Made by a program: the position numbers and the translations under genes. From the NCBI GenBank assembly GCA_958295915.1, contig OY282381.1, positions 3,618,722 to 3,682,721 of the forward strand: a stretch of 64,000 nucleotides of DNA, written 5' to 3'. Origin of the DNA: an uncultured Caldilineaceae bacterium (GTDB taxonomy: Bacteria; Chloroflexota; Anaerolineae; Caldilineales; Caldilineaceae). Of the stretch, positions 14,792 to 23,009 are shown one piece after another (position 1 is the stretch's first letter; every line of letters begins with the position of its first letter). The notes beneath the pieces are model-generated. The model saw only the letters and a program-made list of their open reading frames with translations. It ran no database searches and was not told where the DNA came from.

Positions 14792-17293
14792 ATGAACGAA
14801 GCAACGCCAGAATCCCTGCGCGGCGTCATCGAACGGATCACCTTTCATAACCAGGAGAATGGCTATACCGTCGCCAAGCTGACGCCAGAGCGCCCCACGC
14901 GTCATCTGCCCCACTGGCACAGGGAGGTGCCGATCGTCGGCAATATGGTCGGCATCAATGTGGGGGAAGCGGTAGAACTGCACGGGCGCTGGACGGTGCA
15001 TCCAGAATACGGCAAACAGTTCACTGTTGCCAGAATGCGTTCGGTGTTGCCGGCCACGATTGCCGGCATCGAAAAGTATCTGGGCAGTGGCCTGATCAAA
15101 GGTGTGGGGCCGGTGACGGCCAAGCGGGTCGTCGCCCATTTCGGCGCCGAGTCTCTGGAAATCATCGACACGCAGCCAGAGCGGCTGAACGAAGTGGCCG
15201 GCGTCGGTAAAAAACGGCTGTCGATGATCCGCGCCGCCTGGGCCGAGCAACGGGCCATCAAAGAGGTGATGGTCTTCCTGCAGGGCCACGACGTGAGCGC
15301 CGGCCTGGCGACGAAGATCTACAAGCGCTACGGTGACGACGCTGTCGAAACTGTGCAGCAAAATCCGTACCGCCTGTCTGAAGACATCTTCGGAATCGGC
15401 TTTCTGACAGCAGACAAAATCGCACGCGCCTTGGGTATCGCCGAAGACGCGCCCCAGCGCATCGCCGCCGGTGTGGAATACGCGCTCAATCAGGCCACTG
15501 ATGAGGGCCATGTCTTTCTGCCCAGCGGAGAGTTGATCCAGCAGGCTGAGACAGTGTTGAACGTAGGGCAGGAGCAGGTGGCCGCAGGGCTGCTGCGCCT
15601 GAAAGGGGCTGACCGGGTGAAACTGGCTGCCGAACCAGGCGCCGAAGCCGAGCCGCTACAGTGGGCGGTGACAGAGATATACGAACCAGCGGGCGCAGGG
15701 CCGTCCCCCCTTTCGCAGGAAAGCCGCCTGGCGTACAGCATGCCATCCGACACGCAGATCCAGGAGATCTTGCAGGAGGAGCGGGCGGTCTATCTGACAC
15801 CCATGTATTACGGAGAAGTGGGGGTCAGCAATCGCCTGCAACGGCTGCTGCGGGATGGCCAAAGTCGGCTCGAAGCCTGCCAGCTACTCGACTGGGAGCG
15901 GAAGTTCGCCCAGCTGGAAGACCGGGGGGAAATACGCCTGGTATCGCGCCAGCGGGAGGCAGTGCGCTCTGCGCTGACCCACCGGCTGACAGTGTTGACC
16001 GGCGGCCCCGGCACAGGCAAAACGACAGTTGTGCGTACAATCATCGACCTGTGCGAAGAGGTGGGCGCGGCCGTGATCTTGGCCGCGCCCACCGGCCGGG
16101 CAGCCAAGCGCCTCTCCGAGGCGACAGGCCGAGAGGCGAAGACGATCCACCGCTTGTTGGAGTTCCAGCCAGCGGCGGGCTTCTCCTTCAAACGCAATGA
16201 AGAGAACCCTCTGCCCGGCGATCTGCTGATCGTGGACGAAGCCTCGATGTTGGATCTGATTCTGATGAACCATCTCCTGAAGGCCATACCCGCGGGTATG
16301 TGCCTTCAGCTGGTGGGGGACGTGGACCAGTTGCCGAGCGTCGGCGCCGGCAATGTGCTGGAGGATGTGATCGCGGCCATCGAAGAAAATGTTGCATTGC
16401 GCGCCGCCGTTGGGCGCGCGGGGGCCGACACAGAGACCCGCGCTGGCCGCTCCGCCCTGCCGACCTGGAGCCGCGCGGTGGTTGTGCGGCTGGAGACGAT
16501 CTTCCGGCAGGCGGCAGGAAGTTATATTATCGAAAATGCCCACCGGATCAATCGCGGCGAGATGCCGATTCTGGCGCGGACGGCCACGGCGGAGCGAACC
16601 CACAGAGCTGGGACAGACCTCCATGCGAAGACCTCCGCCAAGGATTTCTTTCTCTTCCGTACAGAAGACCCAGAACGAGCCGCCCAACTGTGCGTGGAAC
16701 TGGTCCAGGAGCGCATCCCCCGGCGATTCGCGATTCCGCCCCAAGACATTCAGGTGCTCAGCCCGATGCACCGAGGCGTGGCCGGGGTGGCGGCACTCAA
16801 TGCAACCCTCCAGCAGGCTATCAATCCGCCCCAACCGGACAGACCAGAGCGCGCGCTGGGCAACCATGTCTTCCGCACCGGCGACCGTGTGATGCAGGTG
16901 CGCAACAATTATGACAAAGAGGTGTACAATGGAGATATGGGCTACATCATGGCTGTCGATCTGATCGAACAGCGTGTGACAGTCGAAATCGACCGACGGG
17001 CAGTCGCTTACGATTTTTTAGAGCTGGACGAGCTGATCCATGCCTACGCCATCAGTGTGCACAAAAGCCAGGGCAGTGAATTCCCGGCGGTCATCATTCC
17101 CATGCTCACCAGTCACTATATGATGCTCCAACGCAATCTCCTCTACACGGCTGTCACCCGGGCCAGACAGTTGGTGGTGTTGGTAGGGCAACCTCGATCA
17201 ATTGGCATTGCCGTACGCAACGACAAAGTGGCCCAACGGTATACAGGGTTGACGGCGCGGCTGCAGGGCATCACGCCCAACAGGGGCGCGTAA
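14792..17293 (+). CDS. recD2: RecD2-type ATP-dependent DNA helicase
   Basis: The product has 833 residues, typical of RecD2 without RecBC partners. The N-terminal OB/HhH region begins LRGVIERITFHNQENGYTVA. The helicase core has Walker A GGPGTGKTT (about 404-412), DEASMLD (motif II), GDVDQLPSVGAG (motif III) and VHKSQGSEFPAVI (motif VI region). Start 14792 is preferred because relatives begin just before LRGVIER. Two in-frame insertions are visible: a family B repeat at about residues 532-545 (NVALRAAVGRAGA) before the conserved RLETIFRQA, and a stretch before KDFFLFRTEDPERA. The stop codon TAA is itself part of a family B unit. Repair and fork processing are the likely roles. Confidence 0.9.
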   Translation: MNEATPESLRGVIERITFHNQENGYTVAKLTPERPTRHLPHWHREVPIVGNMVGINVGEAVELHGRWTVHPEYGKQFTVARMRSVLPATIAGIEKYLGSGLIKGVGPVTAKRVVAHFGAESLEIIDTQPERLNEVAGVGKKRLSMIRAAWAEQRAIKEVMVFLQGHDVSAGLATKIYKRYGDDAVETVQQNPYRLSEDIFGIGFLTADKIARALGIAEDAPQRIAAGVEYALNQATDEGHVFLPSGELIQQAETVLNVGQEQVAAGLLRLKGADRVKLAAEPGAEAEPLQWAVTEIYEPAGAGPSPLSQESRLAYSMPSDTQIQEILQEERAVYLTPMYYGEVGVSNRLQRLLRDGQSRLEACQLLDWERKFAQLEDRGEIRLVSRQREAVRSALTHRLTVLTGGPGTGKTTVVRTIIDLCEEVGAAVILAAPTGRAAKRLSEATGREAKTIHRLLEFQPAAGFSFKRNEENPLPGDLLIVDEASMLDLILMNHLLKAIPAGMCLQLVGDVDQLPSVGAGNVLEDVIAAIEENVALRAAVGRAGADTETRAGRSALPTWSRAVVVRLETIFRQAAGSYIIENAHRINRGEMPILARTATAERTHRAGTDLHAKTSAKDFFLFRTEDPERAAQLCVELVQERIPRRFAIPPQDIQVLSPMHRGVAGVAALNATLQQAINPPQPDRPERALGNHVFRTGDRVMQVRNNYDKEVYNGDMGYIMAVDLIEQRVTVEIDRRAVAYDFLELDELIHAYAISVHKSQGSEFPAVIIPMLTSHYMMLQRNLLYTAVTRARQLVVLVGQPRSIGIAVRNDKVAQRYTGLTARLQGITPNRGA
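16388..16420. repeat. Family B repeat inside recD2
   Basis: GTTGCATTGCGCGCCGCCG then TTGGGCGCGCG is a family B unit in the same orientation as those at 8020-8053 and 21281-21311. It is translated VALRAAVGRA and lies between conserved helicase motifs, where relatives have only a short loop. Confidence 0.75.
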
Positions 17294-17452
17294 TTCACCG
17301 TCGCGCCCAACAGGGGCGCGCAATTCACCGTCGCGCTCCACAGTAGCGCGCAATTCAACTGTCTCGCCCAACAGGGGCGCGCAATTCAACCGTCTCGCCC
17401 AACAGGGGCGCGCAATTCAACCGTCTCGCCCAACAGAGGCGCGCAATTTTTT
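17271..17452. repeat. Family B tandem array, six units
   Basis: Six direct units of consensus GTCGCGCCCAACAGGGGCGC then GCAATTCAAC, with periods 29-31 bp. Each unit is a small palindrome (CGCGCC..GGCGCG). The first unit overlaps the end of recD2, where the variant GGCGCGTAATT provides its TAA stop. The array ends about 10 nt before the ribosome site of the next gene. Confidence 0.9.
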
Positions 17453-17475
17453 AGCCTTGCAAGGAAGATATTCGC

Positions 17476-18351
17476 ATGATCAACAACACAACACCGTCGC
17501 GCTCCACAGTAGCGCGTGATTCAACGTCGCGCTCCACAGTAGCGCGCCATTCAACGTCCATCGCCGTACAACTATACAGCCTGCGCCATCTTTCAGACAG
17601 CTTCACAGAGATCGCTGCCGCTGCCGTACAGGCAGGGTACAAAGGCGTGGAACTGATCGTCCTGGCGGATCACACAGGCGAGGAAACCAAGGCGATTCTG
17701 GACGGCCACGGGCTGCAGGTGGTCTCGGCCCATGTGCCCTATCAGGCGCTGATACAGGATTTCGCCGGCACGGTGGCCTTCCAGCGGGCAGTAGGAAACG
17801 ACTGCCTGGTTCTACCCGGCCCCGCGCCGGAAATGCGGCAGGCAGCCAACGCAGAAGCCTGGCGATCCTTCGGGCAGACGCTCAACGAACTGGGCATCCG
17901 CTGCCGGGCCGAGGGGATGCGGTTGGGCTATCACAACCACGCCTTCGAAATGGCGGAGTATGACGGCGCACGGGCCATCGACTGGCTGCTGATGAGCGCC
18001 GAACCGGAAAATCTTTTCTGGGAGCCGGATCTGGCCTGGGTGGCCCACGGCGGCGCGTCCCCCTTAGAATTAGTGCAGAGCTATGCTGGGCGCTGTCCGC
18101 GCATCCACGCCAAAGATCTGGCGCCGGCGGGGGAAAACGAGGATCAGATGGGCCTGGCCGATGTGGGCTACGGTACGCTGGACTGGGACGCGCTGCTGCC
18201 TGCCTGCCGCGCAGCCGGCGCCGAGTGCTACATCGTTGAGCACGACTTGCCCAAAGACCCGGTCGCCAGCGTCTGCCGCAGTCGCAAGTTTTTGGAAAGC
18301 AGAAAAGAGCTTTTGTCTGACCACAGCGCAGAGGGGCGGGAGAAGCGTTGA
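17476..18351 (+). CDS. Sugar phosphate isomerase/epimerase-like TIM barrel
   Basis: The product has 291 residues of the AP-endonuclease-2/xylose-isomerase-like TIM-barrel family, probably a ketose epimerase or inosose-type isomerase/dehydratase acting on sugars. Motifs are IAVQLYSLRH, YKGVELIVLA, LGYHNHAFEM (metal-ligand His/Glu), LFWEPDLAWVAHGG, RCPRIHAKDL and YIVEHDLPKDP. AAGGAAG about 10 nt upstream sets the ATG at 17476. Residues 8-27 (twice SRSTVAR-D/H-ST) are two 30-bp family B units. The enzyme proper begins at IAVQLYS. The TGA stop lies in a family C element (GTTGAATGCGCC), so both ends of the gene are made from repeats. Confidence 0.85.
   Translation: MINNTTPSRSTVARDSTSRSTVARHSTSIAVQLYSLRHLSDSFTEIAAAAVQAGYKGVELIVLADHTGEETKAILDGHGLQVVSAHVPYQALIQDFAGTVAFQRAVGNDCLVLPGPAPEMRQAANAEAWRSFGQTLNELGIRCRAEGMRLGYHNHAFEMAEYDGARAIDWLLMSAEPENLFWEPDLAWVAHGGASPLELVQSYAGRCPRIHAKDLAPAGENEDQMGLADVGYGTLDWDALLPACRAAGAECYIVEHDLPKDPVASVCRSRKFLESRKELLSDHSAEGREKR
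17496..17555. repeat. Two family B units in frame at the start of the TIM-barrel gene
   Basis: Two units (GTCGCGCTCCACAGTAGCGC then GTGATTCAAC or GCCATTCAAC), each exactly 30 bp, therefore keeping frame, in contrast to the 31-bp period of the intergenic arrays around them. Confidence 0.85.
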
Positions 18352-18420
18352 ATGCGCCTCTGCTCGAAAGAGGCGCGATTGGGAAGGTGTGTCGCCGGTA
18401 TTCTGTCAGTTCGTTCCGCC

Positions 18421-18637
18421 GCCGCGCCCAACAGTGGCGCGCAATGCAACTGTCGCGCCCAACAGTGGCGCGCAATATAACTGCCGCGCCCAACAGTGGC
18501 GCGCAATGCAACTGCCGCGCCCAACAGTGGCGCGCAATGCAACTGCCGCGCCCAACAGTGGCGCGCAATATAACTGTCGCGCCCAACAGTGGCGCGCAAT
18601 ATAACTGTCGCGCCCAACAGTGGCGCGCAATCTAACC
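18421..18637. repeat. Family B tandem array, seven units of 31 bp
   Basis: Seven near-identical units start at 18421, 18452, 18483, 18514, 18545, 18576 and 18607, a strict 31-bp period. The core is CGCGCCCAACAGTGGCGCG followed by CAATGCAACTG or CAATATAACTG. There are no spacers, so it is not CRISPR. The array fills the space between a family C element and the next gene. Confidence 0.95.
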
Positions 18638-18656
18638 TTCCAGATTGAGGAGAACT

Positions 18657-19076
18657 TTGGCAACTTCAGCGATGTTTGAAGGGCTTGTGTTCGATGAACG
18701 AAAACGCGCAGCCCCAGTGAAATATGTAGGTGAGCGGGCCTGTTATGTTGTGGATGAAGACGGCTTCCTGCGTCATATCGACGCCGCCCAGGTTGACGCC
18801 CAGGTGCTCGACTTCCTCAAAGACCAAGTGGACCAGCACCGGGACCTGGCCGTGAGCGGCATGCTGGAGATGATGGGCAAAGACGATATTTTTACCAAGG
18901 CCGCGGTCGAATCGTCTATCGACAACATGGATCAGGCGGTCGGGCAGTCCATCCCGGAAAATGCGCGCCAATGGTTGGGGATGCTGGGTTTCCGCGTCAT
19001 CATCGATGACCAAGGCAAAGTCGCGCATATCGAGATACCCACAAGTGGGATCGAAAGCGACGATGGCGACTATTAG
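18657..19076 (+). CDS. Conserved hypothetical protein
   Basis: The product has 139 residues if it starts at TTG 18657, which has GAGGAG about 4 nt upstream. The first ATG (18672) would be about 20 nt from that site, and TTG 18645 is upstream of it. The protein has no signal peptide or membrane segment. It reads as a small soluble protein with a beta-rich N-terminus (FEGLVFDE, AKYVG-type strand, ACYVVDEDGFLRHI) and a helical middle (KDDIFTKAAVESSIDNMDQA), ending in FRVIIDDQGKVAHIEIP. From memory, similar proteins occur widely in Chloroflexota with no assigned function. It converges on the phosphodiesterase-like gene. Confidence 0.7.
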   Translation: MATSAMFEGLVFDERKRAAPVKYVGERACYVVDEDGFLRHIDAAQVDAQVLDFLKDQVDQHRDLAVSGMLEMMGKDDIFTKAAVESSIDNMDQAVGQSIPENARQWLGMLGFRVIIDDQGKVAHIEIPTSGIESDDGDY

Positions 19077-19083
19077 TTTTTGA

Positions 19084-19121
19084 TTTTCAGTTGTCAGTTA
19101 CTCGAAACTGACAACTGAAAA
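19084..19121. terminator. Bidirectional terminator-like hairpin between convergent genes
   Basis: TTTTCAGTTGTCAGTT (19084-19099) and its exact complement (19106-19121) form a 16-bp stem with a 6-nt loop between two convergent stop codons. The stem is A/T-rich and has T runs on both strands. The right arm sequence CTGACAACTGAAAACTG recurs at about 21107-21123, so it is also a dispersed repeat. Confidence 0.55.
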
Positions 19122-19125
19122 CTGA

Positions 19126-21054
19126 CTACGGCTCCCCTGCCAGGTGCCAGTCGGGATCGGTCAACGCCTCGTAGACGACGCCGCCTTCCACATTGCGGGG
19201 CATGGGTATCCCCAGCAAGTAGCAGAGGGTCGGGGCCACATCCACCGCCCGCACCTGCCCCCGCAACGCCACCCCTTCCTTGACGCCAGGGCCGGCCAGG
19301 ACGAACGTACAGCGCTGCCCAGCGATGCCGAAACGGACCGATGGCAACTGCTTGCCATGCGCGCCATCGAACTCCGGCCGCAGCGCGTACACTACATCCC
19401 CGACAGTCTCCCCCCACAAGTTGACCATCTCCGCGTCTTCCCGTGTCAGGGCCAGGGCGAAAGGATGACGGCCCGTGGCGGGATCGGTGTAGGCGTGGAG
19501 CGCGTCGATAAGCGCCAGTTGGGTCTCTTTATAGGCCTCTGGCGGCACAATCCCCGTCGGCTCCCGCCCCTGCAAATTGATGAACACATGCACCAGACCC
19601 ACCGCTGCGGCCCGAGTGCGTGACCAGTCCACCGCCCGCTCGCCGTCGCTGCCCTCCGTATAAACCAGGAAACCGGCCTGTTCCAGCGCATCTTCGACCA
19701 GCGTCGCCTGGAACTGATTGGGGGTGCCGCCGTGATCCGAGACCACGCAGATCAGCGTTTCCTCATCGGCGATACGAACCATGCGGCCGATCAAATCATC
19801 GATGGAGCTGTAGGTGCGGATCACGCCGTCCAGACAACGCTGTCGCACCTCCTCATCCGCGCCGCCCAGTTCGTCCGCCTGGCCCAGAAAAAAGTGGCTG
19901 GTATAGTCCGACGCATGGCTCTCGATAAAGAGCATCGCCCAATCGTCCCGGCTGGCGGTGAGATAGTCGGCCACGTCCGCCAACCGACTGTGATGAAAGT
20001 CCAACAGCTCGAAGTAGGTATCGTCGTCGATGATCCCCAATGCATCCCTGGCCGGATTTTGGAGAAAATTGCCCACATGGGCATCGAGCTCCGCGGCCAC
20101 TTCCGGCGGCTCTGTGTAGCCTAGCGCCGGCCAGATCTGAGGCGCAAACAGCTCGAAGGCATCGGCCTCCGCTGTGAGGGTCACCAATTTCATGCGCACG
20201 TAGCCGCCAATTTCCTCGTCATCGATGACAAATTCATCCAGCCACCAATCGCTCCATTCACCCATCGCCAGTTCAGTAACCGCGCTGCGCCCATCGCGCG
20301 TCCGACAGATTCGCACCCGATCATAGCCGCTGTCACCAGCAGCGTAGATCAACCCATGAAAAAGTTTGGGCGCGCCGACCTTGCCCCGCAGCATCAGATC
20401 CCGCCCCCGAGCCAGGGGGCGAATCGTCAACAATACCTCTTTGGGCGGCCGAGTTGAAAGCGGCAGATGCTCCCAGTTTTCGGCATCGGTGATCGTCACC
20501 GGATCGACGTCAGAGCCTGTCTGCAAGGCGCTGGGATCCAGCGTCTCCGGATCTCGCTGGCCGCCGATGCGCCGCCGCTGGGGCGCCCTCTGGGCCTCGC
20601 CGGCTACGAATAGATGATAGCCGGCGATCTGGTGATGATTGGAGACGCCAGGGCCGGTGCCCTCCACCTGTACGCCGCGGGTGACCGTTGGCGGCCAGGA
20701 CATTTCCCACTTCACCAGCAGAGGCATGCGTCCGGCCCGCTCCACAGTATTCCACAGATATTCCGCCTGGGACAACTCTGTGTTGATGCCCCAGACCGTC
20801 TCATCCAACGGGCCGCCCAACTTGCGGATGTGGAAATCCATCACTCCGTGATTCCCCGGCCAAGCGCCGGTGGAAGTGGCCGTCCAGCCAGGAGGCGTCA
20901 AGGTGGGGAAAACGCCGAGCATAGGGCGGTGCGCGCCCTGGGCCATCAGCTTGCCGAGATGGGGCATATGGCCCCCGTTCACCATATTGTTAACCAACTC
21001 CATACTGGCGCCGTCCATGCCGATGATGATCGCGCGCCGCGCCGGGCTTTGCAT
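19126..21054 (-). CDS. Alkaline phosphatase superfamily protein (phosphodiesterase/pyrophosphatase-like)
   Basis: The product has 642 residues. Metal and nucleophile motifs of the type I phosphodiesterase/nucleotide pyrophosphatase branch are visible: IIIGMDGASMEL (metal Asp), FPTLTPPGWTATSTG (Thr nucleophile), NHGVMDF, SDHGGTPN near residue 440, and DGAHGKQLPS distally. A family with this layout in prokaryotes hydrolyses phosphodiesters or phosphonates, and the substrate here is unknown. AGGAG lies 6 nt before the ATG. No signal peptide is evident, so a cytoplasmic location is likely. The gene is flanked on both sides by the same short repeat (CTGACAACTGAAAACTG). Confidence 0.8.
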   Translation of the reverse strand: MQSPARRAIIIGMDGASMELVNNMVNGGHMPHLGKLMAQGAHRPMLGVFPTLTPPGWTATSTGAWPGNHGVMDFHIRKLGGPLDETVWGINTELSQAEYLWNTVERAGRMPLLVKWEMSWPPTVTRGVQVEGTGPGVSNHHQIAGYHLFVAGEAQRAPQRRRIGGQRDPETLDPSALQTGSDVDPVTITDAENWEHLPLSTRPPKEVLLTIRPLARGRDLMLRGKVGAPKLFHGLIYAAGDSGYDRVRICRTRDGRSAVTELAMGEWSDWWLDEFVIDDEEIGGYVRMKLVTLTAEADAFELFAPQIWPALGYTEPPEVAAELDAHVGNFLQNPARDALGIIDDDTYFELLDFHHSRLADVADYLTASRDDWAMLFIESHASDYTSHFFLGQADELGGADEEVRQRCLDGVIRTYSSIDDLIGRMVRIADEETLICVVSDHGGTPNQFQATLVEDALEQAGFLVYTEGSDGERAVDWSRTRAAAVGLVHVFINLQGREPTGIVPPEAYKETQLALIDALHAYTDPATGRHPFALALTREDAEMVNLWGETVGDVVYALRPEFDGAHGKQLPSVRFGIAGQRCTFVLAGPGVKEGVALRGQVRAVDVAPTLCYLLGIPMPRNVEGGVVYEALTDPDWHLAGEP

Positions 21055-21280
21055 TGCTTTCTCCTTGATAGTTTCTGGTTTTTCATTTCGAGTAACTACA
21101 GTTCACTGACAACTGAAAACTGCAGTTAGAATGAGTTAAGGATAGGGGTAAATACAAGAACGCGCAACCGGGCAGAGCGTCATGTTCTGTGATATCCCGT
21201 TCAACCCCAGGCAAGGAAAACGAAGGTTGCATTGGCGCGCCACCGAGAGCTTTTACATTATAAATTGTCTGGCGTATAAT

Positions 21281-21311
21281 GTTGCATTGGCGCGCCACTG
21301 TTGGGCGCGAC
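21281..21311. repeat. Family B unit upstream of the beta-propeller gene
   Basis: TTGCATTGGCGCGCCACTG then TTGGGCGCGAC. A partial second copy lies at about 21226-21245. In frame with the downstream gene it would read LHWRATVGRD, but the ribosome site at 21342-21346 places the true start after it. Confidence 0.75.
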
Positions 21312-21350
21312 AGCAGTCATTTCCTCTCCGTCACCCATTTGGGAGGGTAT

Positions 21351-23009
21351 ATGCGCGCTGGCCACTGCCACAAATTGTACGACACACAGAACACGAAATT
21401 ACATTTCCCGAATCGCTTGGCTCTGAGGCGACTTTGGCTGATTGGGGCCGTTCTGGCGCTCCTGATTACGGATGTGGCCGTACTCAGCATCGTTCCAGCC
21501 AGCGGTGAAATTCTTGCCCAATCGGAAGTTACGCCCTTGTCGAACAGCATCATCAGCCTGGACGTATCGCCGGCCGATGCAAGTATCGTGCTGGCCGGCA
21601 CACTCAACGTGCCGGTGCCCGCGGGCATCTATTACAGTAGCGACGGCGGCCACACTTGGAGACAGGCGAACGCGTATCTTCCCCACAATACAGCTGTCTC
21701 CTCGATTCGCTACGACCCGCAGGATGCGAACCGGGTATTGGCGTCGGACGGCGGCGTCGGCAATCTGTTCATAAGCGAAGATGGCGGCCTGAACTGGCGC
21801 CAGGAGCCGTCGATCAATCTGGTTCTCAGCCCCAACAGTGGCGTGGGCCGCCTCTTCGCCCGCATCGAGAACGGACAGACCGTTTTCTACGCCGGCACCC
21901 GGTTTGACGGCGTTATGCGCAGCGCTGACCGCGGCATAAGCTGGGAATGGTTCAGTAACGGGCTGACAGGGGGAGCCTTGCGGGTACGCTCATTTATGCA
22001 GAAAGAGGGTGTTCTCTACGCCGGCACCCACGACGGCGTATGGCGGTTGCCCGTAGACTCCACCACCTGGGAGCGAGTCGACCTGCCCGGAGGCATCATT
22101 GCGCGTGGGATGACGATTCTGCGGGGACGACTGTATGTGGGCACCTTTGTCTCTGGTTTGTATCTGAGCGATGACGGCAACAGTTGGATTCAGGACCCCT
22201 CTTTTCCCGCCGGTGTCGCCATCTACGACCTGACAAACAGCGGCTACCAAGTGATCGCCGGCACAAATGCCGGCCTGTGGACCCAAAGCCAACTGGAATG
22301 GGTCCCAGCGACCGTCAATGGCGCGGCATATACCAATCTGGTCTACAACCTGGCTTCGTCTCCATCGCTTGCGGGCGTTGTCTACGCAGGAACTGAGCAG
22401 AACGGGGTACTGCGCACCATCGATGGTGGCGCTACCTTCCTGTCACCCGAGCGGATAGCGCCTCTGGATCCGGCAGAAGTGCTGGGGCCGCCCACGCCCA
22501 CGCCTACAGCTACACCAACAGCGACAGATACACCGCTGCCCACGCCCACGCCCACATTTACGCCCACAGCGACAGATACGCCGACGCCCACAGCGACGCC
22601 GACGCCAACGGATACGCCCACTCCGACCGCAACCGCGACGGCCACCGCTACCCAAGATCCCAATGCGCCTACGGATACACCGACAGCCACAGATACACCG
22701 ACTGTGATGCCGATACAAACTGTGATGCCGATACAAACAGAAATGCGGACCATGCCCGTGACCAGCATCCCGCCCTCTACATCCACGTCCAGCGATATGC
22801 CGCCAAGCGCACCGACTGCAACGGATACACCGCCGCCGCCTACACCGACGTCAACCCCTTCGGTGATAGAGAATGCCGCCGAGAGTTTCACGCAACTGCC
22901 GCCGATTTGGGTAGGAGGCGCGGCAGTCTTCTTTCTGCTCATACTGGTCGCCGGTATTTCGGTGGCGCGGGACGGGACCCCTGGAAAATCTGGCTCCGAT
23001 GACCTATGA
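21351..23009 (+). CDS. Membrane-anchored beta-propeller protein with Asp-box repeats and Thr/Pro stalk
   Basis: The product has 552 residues. GGGAGG 4-5 nt before ATG 21351 sets the start. A signal-anchor helix (LWLIGAVLALLITDVAVLSI) is followed by a propeller with BNR/Asp-box motifs: SSDGGHTWRQ, SEDGGLNWRQ, SADRGISWEW, SDDGNSWIQ and a degenerate TIDGGATF. Then comes a Thr/Pro-rich stalk (about residues 378-505, from a low-complexity tract at 22490-22860) and a C-terminal helix (WVGGAAVFFLLILVAGI). The layout suggests a surface protein. The stop overlaps the MurE-like start by 4 nt (ATGA), so the two are co-translated. Catalytic sialidase residues are not evident. Confidence 0.75.
   Translation: MRAGHCHKLYDTQNTKLHFPNRLALRRLWLIGAVLALLITDVAVLSIVPASGEILAQSEVTPLSNSIISLDVSPADASIVLAGTLNVPVPAGIYYSSDGGHTWRQANAYLPHNTAVSSIRYDPQDANRVLASDGGVGNLFISEDGGLNWRQEPSINLVLSPNSGVGRLFARIENGQTVFYAGTRFDGVMRSADRGISWEWFSNGLTGGALRVRSFMQKEGVLYAGTHDGVWRLPVDSTTWERVDLPGGIIARGMTILRGRLYVGTFVSGLYLSDDGNSWIQDPSFPAGVAIYDLTNSGYQVIAGTNAGLWTQSQLEWVPATVNGAAYTNLVYNLASSPSLAGVVYAGTEQNGVLRTIDGGATFLSPERIAPLDPAEVLGPPTPTPTATPTATDTPLPTPTPTFTPTATDTPTPTATPTPTDTPTPTATATATATQDPNAPTDTPTATDTPTVMPIQTVMPIQTEMRTMPVTSIPPSTSTSSDMPPSAPTATDTPPPPTPTSTPSVIENAAESFTQLPPIWVGGAAVFFLLILVAGISVARDGTPGKSGSDDL
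22490..22860 (+). repeat. Low-complexity Thr/Pro codon tract
   Basis: Degenerate CCNACN/ACNGCN repeats encode TPTATPTATDTP-like sequence. An 18-bp direct duplication (GTGATGCCGATACAAACT twice, 22703-22738) gives VMPIQT twice. Such tracts vary in length by slippage and typically form extended wall-spanning stalks. Confidence 0.7.

Noticed and set aside
15884..16867. Minus-strand open frame of 327 codons
   Set aside because: It is a shadow of recD2, which carries all helicase motifs in the plus frame.
18421..18637. Possible CRISPR array
   Set aside because: Units are directly abutting with no unique spacers, and no cas genes are seen in the window.
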